A stretch of DNA of 64,000 bases, taken from positions 2,046,001 to 2,110,000 of the forward strand of contig NZ_OX352320.1 of assembly GCF_947090785.1 (NCBI RefSeq), in the 5' to 3' direction. Below, one piece after another: positions 61,431-64,000 of this stretch (positions are counted from its first letter, which is position 1; each line of letters begins with the position of its first letter). The notes beneath the pieces are model-generated. The model saw only the letters and a list, made by a program, of their open reading frames with translations. It was not told the DNA's origin and ran no database searches. This stretch comes from Rheinheimera sp. MM224. Its GTDB lineage: Bacteria; Pseudomonadota; Gammaproteobacteria; Enterobacterales; Alteromonadaceae. The translations under genes and the position numbers were made by a program.

Positions 61431-63472
61431 TCGTTATGCAAGTAATTGAATTTTTAGTCAAGCAACTGCGTGATTCAGCTAGCTACAATGCTGCGGTACA
61501 GCACTCACCAGCCGCCATTTTATGGACAGATGAAGCCAAGCAGTGGCAGTCTGCCATGCCGGTGATTAAACAGTTTTTGCCGGAATTGGTGGAGTTGGGG
61601 CGCTATAACCCTTCAGAGCGCACGGGCCCAGCTATTTGGTTAAAATGTGCCATTGCCGGGGTACTTGAGGATATTGTGATCCCTTCAGGCCTTACACCGA
61701 TTGTGTATCTGCCTGGTGTCAGTCGTAAGGACCTGCGTGCTATAGAGATTTGCCCTGAGCATTTAAAACCACTGGCCGAACTGCAGTATCGTGGTAGTTG
61801 GTGGGCTTATAACACCGCAGGGCGCGATTGGTCGGTGTCGTCCTTTTTAACCAATGCGAACGTTGGCTTAGAACTGGAAGTGGCAAAAGACCAAGCTACT
61901 CAAGAGGCGATGCTGACCGTCTTGTCTGAATTGTTAGAAGCTCAAGTTGATAGTTTAAAAGGCAAACGTCTGGAAGCAGCTGATTTTCTCGCTTTGGTCA
62001 TGGCTGATCCAATTAAAGATGTGTTGGCCTGGCTGAATGATCCGGTTGAAAAGCAGCGTCAGTTATCAGCAACGCAATGGCCAGTATTTACTGCCTTGTG
62101 CCAGCAGCAGTTTGGTTTTACGCCGTCTGACCATCAATTGCCACAAGCGTTACAAAACCTATGTGACAGCCAAGGCCCCTGGCAAGCAGTTTGGCAGCGT
62201 TTTTACGATACTGCGCATAACCTGCCGAAGTTGGTCACTCGGTTAGTAGGTCTTCAGCCGATGGATTTAGCTGCGCCAGTAGAACACTTTGTTTCGGTCA
62301 ATAAAACTGAAGAGCAAGAACTAGAGACTGCATTGGCTTTGCTCTCAGGACAAATGCCTGAGGCGGTCCGCAGCGCTATCGCCAAGCTTTATCAGCAGCA
62401 TCAAGCGCGTTTGGGTTGGGTGTGGACGCGTCTTGGTTTGTCGCCATGGGTACAGGTGCTTGCGAAGTTACAGCAAGTGGCGGAACTCACCAAAGTTGAA
62501 TTGAGTGGTTTTAGCCCAGAAACAATGGCCGAGCATTATGCGCAAACATACTGGCAAGCTGATGCTGCGGCAATTGCAGCAATGCAGCAAGCCAAAGAGC
62601 CGCAGCAACAAGAGATTGTCGCACATGTACTTGCGGTGATTTACACGCCTTGGTTGGAGGCCGTAGCCCATAACTTTCAACAATTAGTACAAAGCAAGGG
62701 CTATCCAGGCCAACAGGGTGTGCAAGAAGCTGTCGCACATTATCAAGTGAAAAGCCAAGTGGTGTTTTTTGTTGATGGTTTGCGCTTTGATACGGGCCAA
62801 CGCTTAAAAACTTTACTGGCTGAGCGCGGTGTGAGTATTGAATTAAAAACCAGCTGGGCTGCGCTGCCTTCTCTTACTGCAACTGCAAAAGCTGCGGTAA
62901 CGCCTGTTGCCGCTTTGCTAACGGGTAAACAGGACAACAATAGTTTTATTCCTTCGTTAGCAGATAAGGACGTTGATTTTAGTTCTTACCATTTTAAAAA
63001 GACGCTGCAACAACAAGGCTGGCAATATTTGGATGGCTTAGAAACTGGCGATCCAGACGGTTTAGCCTGGCTGCAACTGGGTGATATCGATAGTCTCGGC
63101 CATGAAATGCAGCGCAAATTACCGCTGCATATTGAGCCTGTGCTACAAGAAATCTGTGGTCGTGTTCAGGGCTTACTTGACGCTGGTTGGCAACATATCC
63201 GTATTGTTACCGATCACGGCTGGTTGTGGTCACCTACCAAATTGCCAGCAGATAACATTCCCGACCATATGGTGAAAAAGCGCCTTGCGCGCTGCGCCAT
63301 CCTGAAAGATAACGTTGATGTTCAGTACTACAAAGCACAATGGCACTGGAACCCAAATGTCACCTTAGTGATGGCGCGAGGGATCAATGAGTTTGTAGCA
63401 GGTGATTATTACAACCACGGCGGTTTAACGCTGCAAGAGTGTTTAACTCCGGTGTTGGAAATTACTAAATAA
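61427..63472 (+). CDS. pglZ: PglZ, BREX alkaline-phosphatase-fold protein
   Basis: 681 aa. It starts at ATG 61427, overlapping the preceding TGA; an in-frame upstream codon at 61418 is not needed. The PglZ domain is seen at VVFFVDGLRFDTGQRL (Asp at about 450), ALPSLTATAKAAVTPV, DSLGHEM and IRIVTDHGWLW, the metal sites of the alkaline phosphatase superfamily. N-terminal 400 residues are the BREX-1 PglZ helical region. It is essential in known BREX systems. It is split from pglX by the three-gene cassette, and brxL should follow to the right. Confidence 0.93.
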   Translation: MIVMQVIEFLVKQLRDSASYNAAVQHSPAAILWTDEAKQWQSAMPVIKQFLPELVELGRYNPSERTGPAIWLKCAIAGVLEDIVIPSGLTPIVYLPGVSRKDLRAIEICPEHLKPLAELQYRGSWWAYNTAGRDWSVSSFLTNANVGLELEVAKDQATQEAMLTVLSELLEAQVDSLKGKRLEAADFLALVMADPIKDVLAWLNDPVEKQRQLSATQWPVFTALCQQQFGFTPSDHQLPQALQNLCDSQGPWQAVWQRFYDTAHNLPKLVTRLVGLQPMDLAAPVEHFVSVNKTEEQELETALALLSGQMPEAVRSAIAKLYQQHQARLGWVWTRLGLSPWVQVLAKLQQVAELTKVELSGFSPETMAEHYAQTYWQADAAAIAAMQQAKEPQQQEIVAHVLAVIYTPWLEAVAHNFQQLVQSKGYPGQQGVQEAVAHYQVKSQVVFFVDGLRFDTGQRLKTLLAERGVSIELKTSWAALPSLTATAKAAVTPVAALLTGKQDNNSFIPSLADKDVDFSSYHFKKTLQQQGWQYLDGLETGDPDGLAWLQLGDIDSLGHEMQRKLPLHIEPVLQEICGRVQGLLDAGWQHIRIVTDHGWLWSPTKLPADNIPDHMVKKRLARCAILKDNVDVQYYKAQWHWNPNVTLVMARGINEFVAGDYYNHGGLTLQECLTPVLEITK

Positions 63473-63487
63473 GAAGGAATACCAGGG

Positions 63488-64000
63488 ATGGTGTCTGAGT
63501 TAGCTGTATCGACCACTGTTATGGACGATGTTGAGTTTGTTCAATGTTTTAATGGCGTGATTGCAGCTCATTATCAAGAAGCCGCTCGTTATCAAAAAGC
63601 CTTGCCCGAGTTTGCATTAATGAGAATGCGCCAGGTTGTTGAAGGGTTGTGCTTAGAATTGGCCAGCCATGTTGGTTTGAATGTTGCTGCTGATCATACT
63701 CTTATAAAATTAATCAAAGACTTAAAAGATAGCGGCAAGTTCAAAAAAGCCATTGCAGATGATTTGCATCATATCCGCATTCAGGCTAATAAGTTTGTGC
63801 ATGTCGAAAAGTTAGAATCCCCAGGCCAACCAAGTAAAGTGCAGTCTGGTACTGAGTTGGCAGACATAGTTCAAAGTTGCCGTACGGCTTTGTGCCGAGT
63901 ATTGGTTGCATTTGCTTGCAGCATCAAAAATGTAACGGGTATAACTGAGCTACTGCAACGGCAATTTACAGTTATGTCACAAGAGGAGTTAATTGCAAAA
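63488..64000 (+). CDS. DUF4145-like protein, N-terminal part (runs off right edge)
   Basis: 171 codons to the window end from ATG 63488, AAGGAA upstream, 15 bp after pglZ. FALMRMRQVVEGLCLELASHVGL ... LIKLIKDLKDSGKFKKAIADDLHHIRIQANKFVHVE is the DUF4145-like pattern also seen at the start of the 38342 gene. It lies where brxL is usual, so it is either another inserted gene or the start of a longer TPR protein. Function unknown. Confidence 0.75.
   Translation, partial: MVSELAVSTTVMDDVEFVQCFNGVIAAHYQEAARYQKALPEFALMRMRQVVEGLCLELASHVGLNVAADHTLIKLIKDLKDSGKFKKAIADDLHHIRIQANKFVHVEKLESPGQPSKVQSGTELADIVQSCRTALCRVLVAFACSIKNVTGITELLQRQFTVMSQEELIAK

Noticed and set aside
1..64000. CRISPR array or insertion sequence
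   Set aside because: No regularly spaced repeats of 25-40 bp and no transposase gene with terminal inverted repeats were found by reading.
27572..64000. Second copy of the tRNA-Val 3' end (attR)
   Set aside because: No match to the T-arm/acceptor end was seen; the island's right end is probably outside the window.

Overview
The window looks like chromosome of a gammaproteobacterium, probably in or near Rheinheimera/Alishewanella. This rests on the style of the TonB receptors, the NfrAB, ECF and GGDEF-EAL genes and moderate base composition; it was not tested by a search. Positions 1 to about 27,570 are ordinary chromosome. From the tRNA-Val gene (27,495-27,571) to the right edge lies a defence-rich genomic island whose far end is outside the window.

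Chromosomal part. (a) 1-5,535, minus strand: a glycan-uptake set of SusC-type receptor, SusD-type lipoprotein and sugar-porter MFS permease. SusC/SusD is the hallmark of Bacteroidota and is unusual here. It has a clear sigma70 promoter and a palindromic candidate operator. (b) 5,939-13,197, minus strand: an ECF sigma/anti-sigma pair and a five-gene envelope operon (DUF4331 protein, frameshifted lipoprotein, TPR protein, HupE-N-like exported protein, TonB receptor). Both transcription units begin with the same two-part promoter, TGCATCCAAA-N13-CGT, so sigma-factor autoregulation and the regulon can be read from the DNA. (c) 13,260-20,717: a long FabG-type reductase, a GGDEF-EAL protein, a Fic protein, an ectonucleotide pyrophosphatase/phosphodiesterase-like enzyme and a GNAT acetyltransferase. 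(d) 20,780-27,383: an nfrB-nfrA-DUF4434 exopolysaccharide operon, preceded by a decayed copy of the nfrA 3' end and a perfect 15-bp inverted repeat.

Island. A tandem and dispersed repeat zone (27,660-27,900) and a large hairpin follow the tRNA. Then come a tyrosine integrase, an excisionase and a divergent XRE repressor with paired operators; an orphan Phd antitoxin; a possible macrodomain-like protein; two membrane proteins; and a small RF-1-like protein without GGQ. Next is a WYL regulator of BrxR type facing a long rightward gene train.

That train begins with a candidate new defence system (38,342-46,393): DUF4145/Sel1 protein, RmuC, AAA+ ATPase, coiled-coil protein, ZorA-like motor protein and ZorB-like OmpA protein, most with overlapping starts and stops. 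An SF1 helicase follows, then type 1 BREX (brxA, brxB, brxC, pglX ... pglZ). Between pglX and pglZ sits a coupled cassette of a Septu-like ATPase/HNH pair and a GmrSD-like DUF262/DUF1524 protein. A further DUF4145-like gene runs off the right edge, where brxL would be expected.
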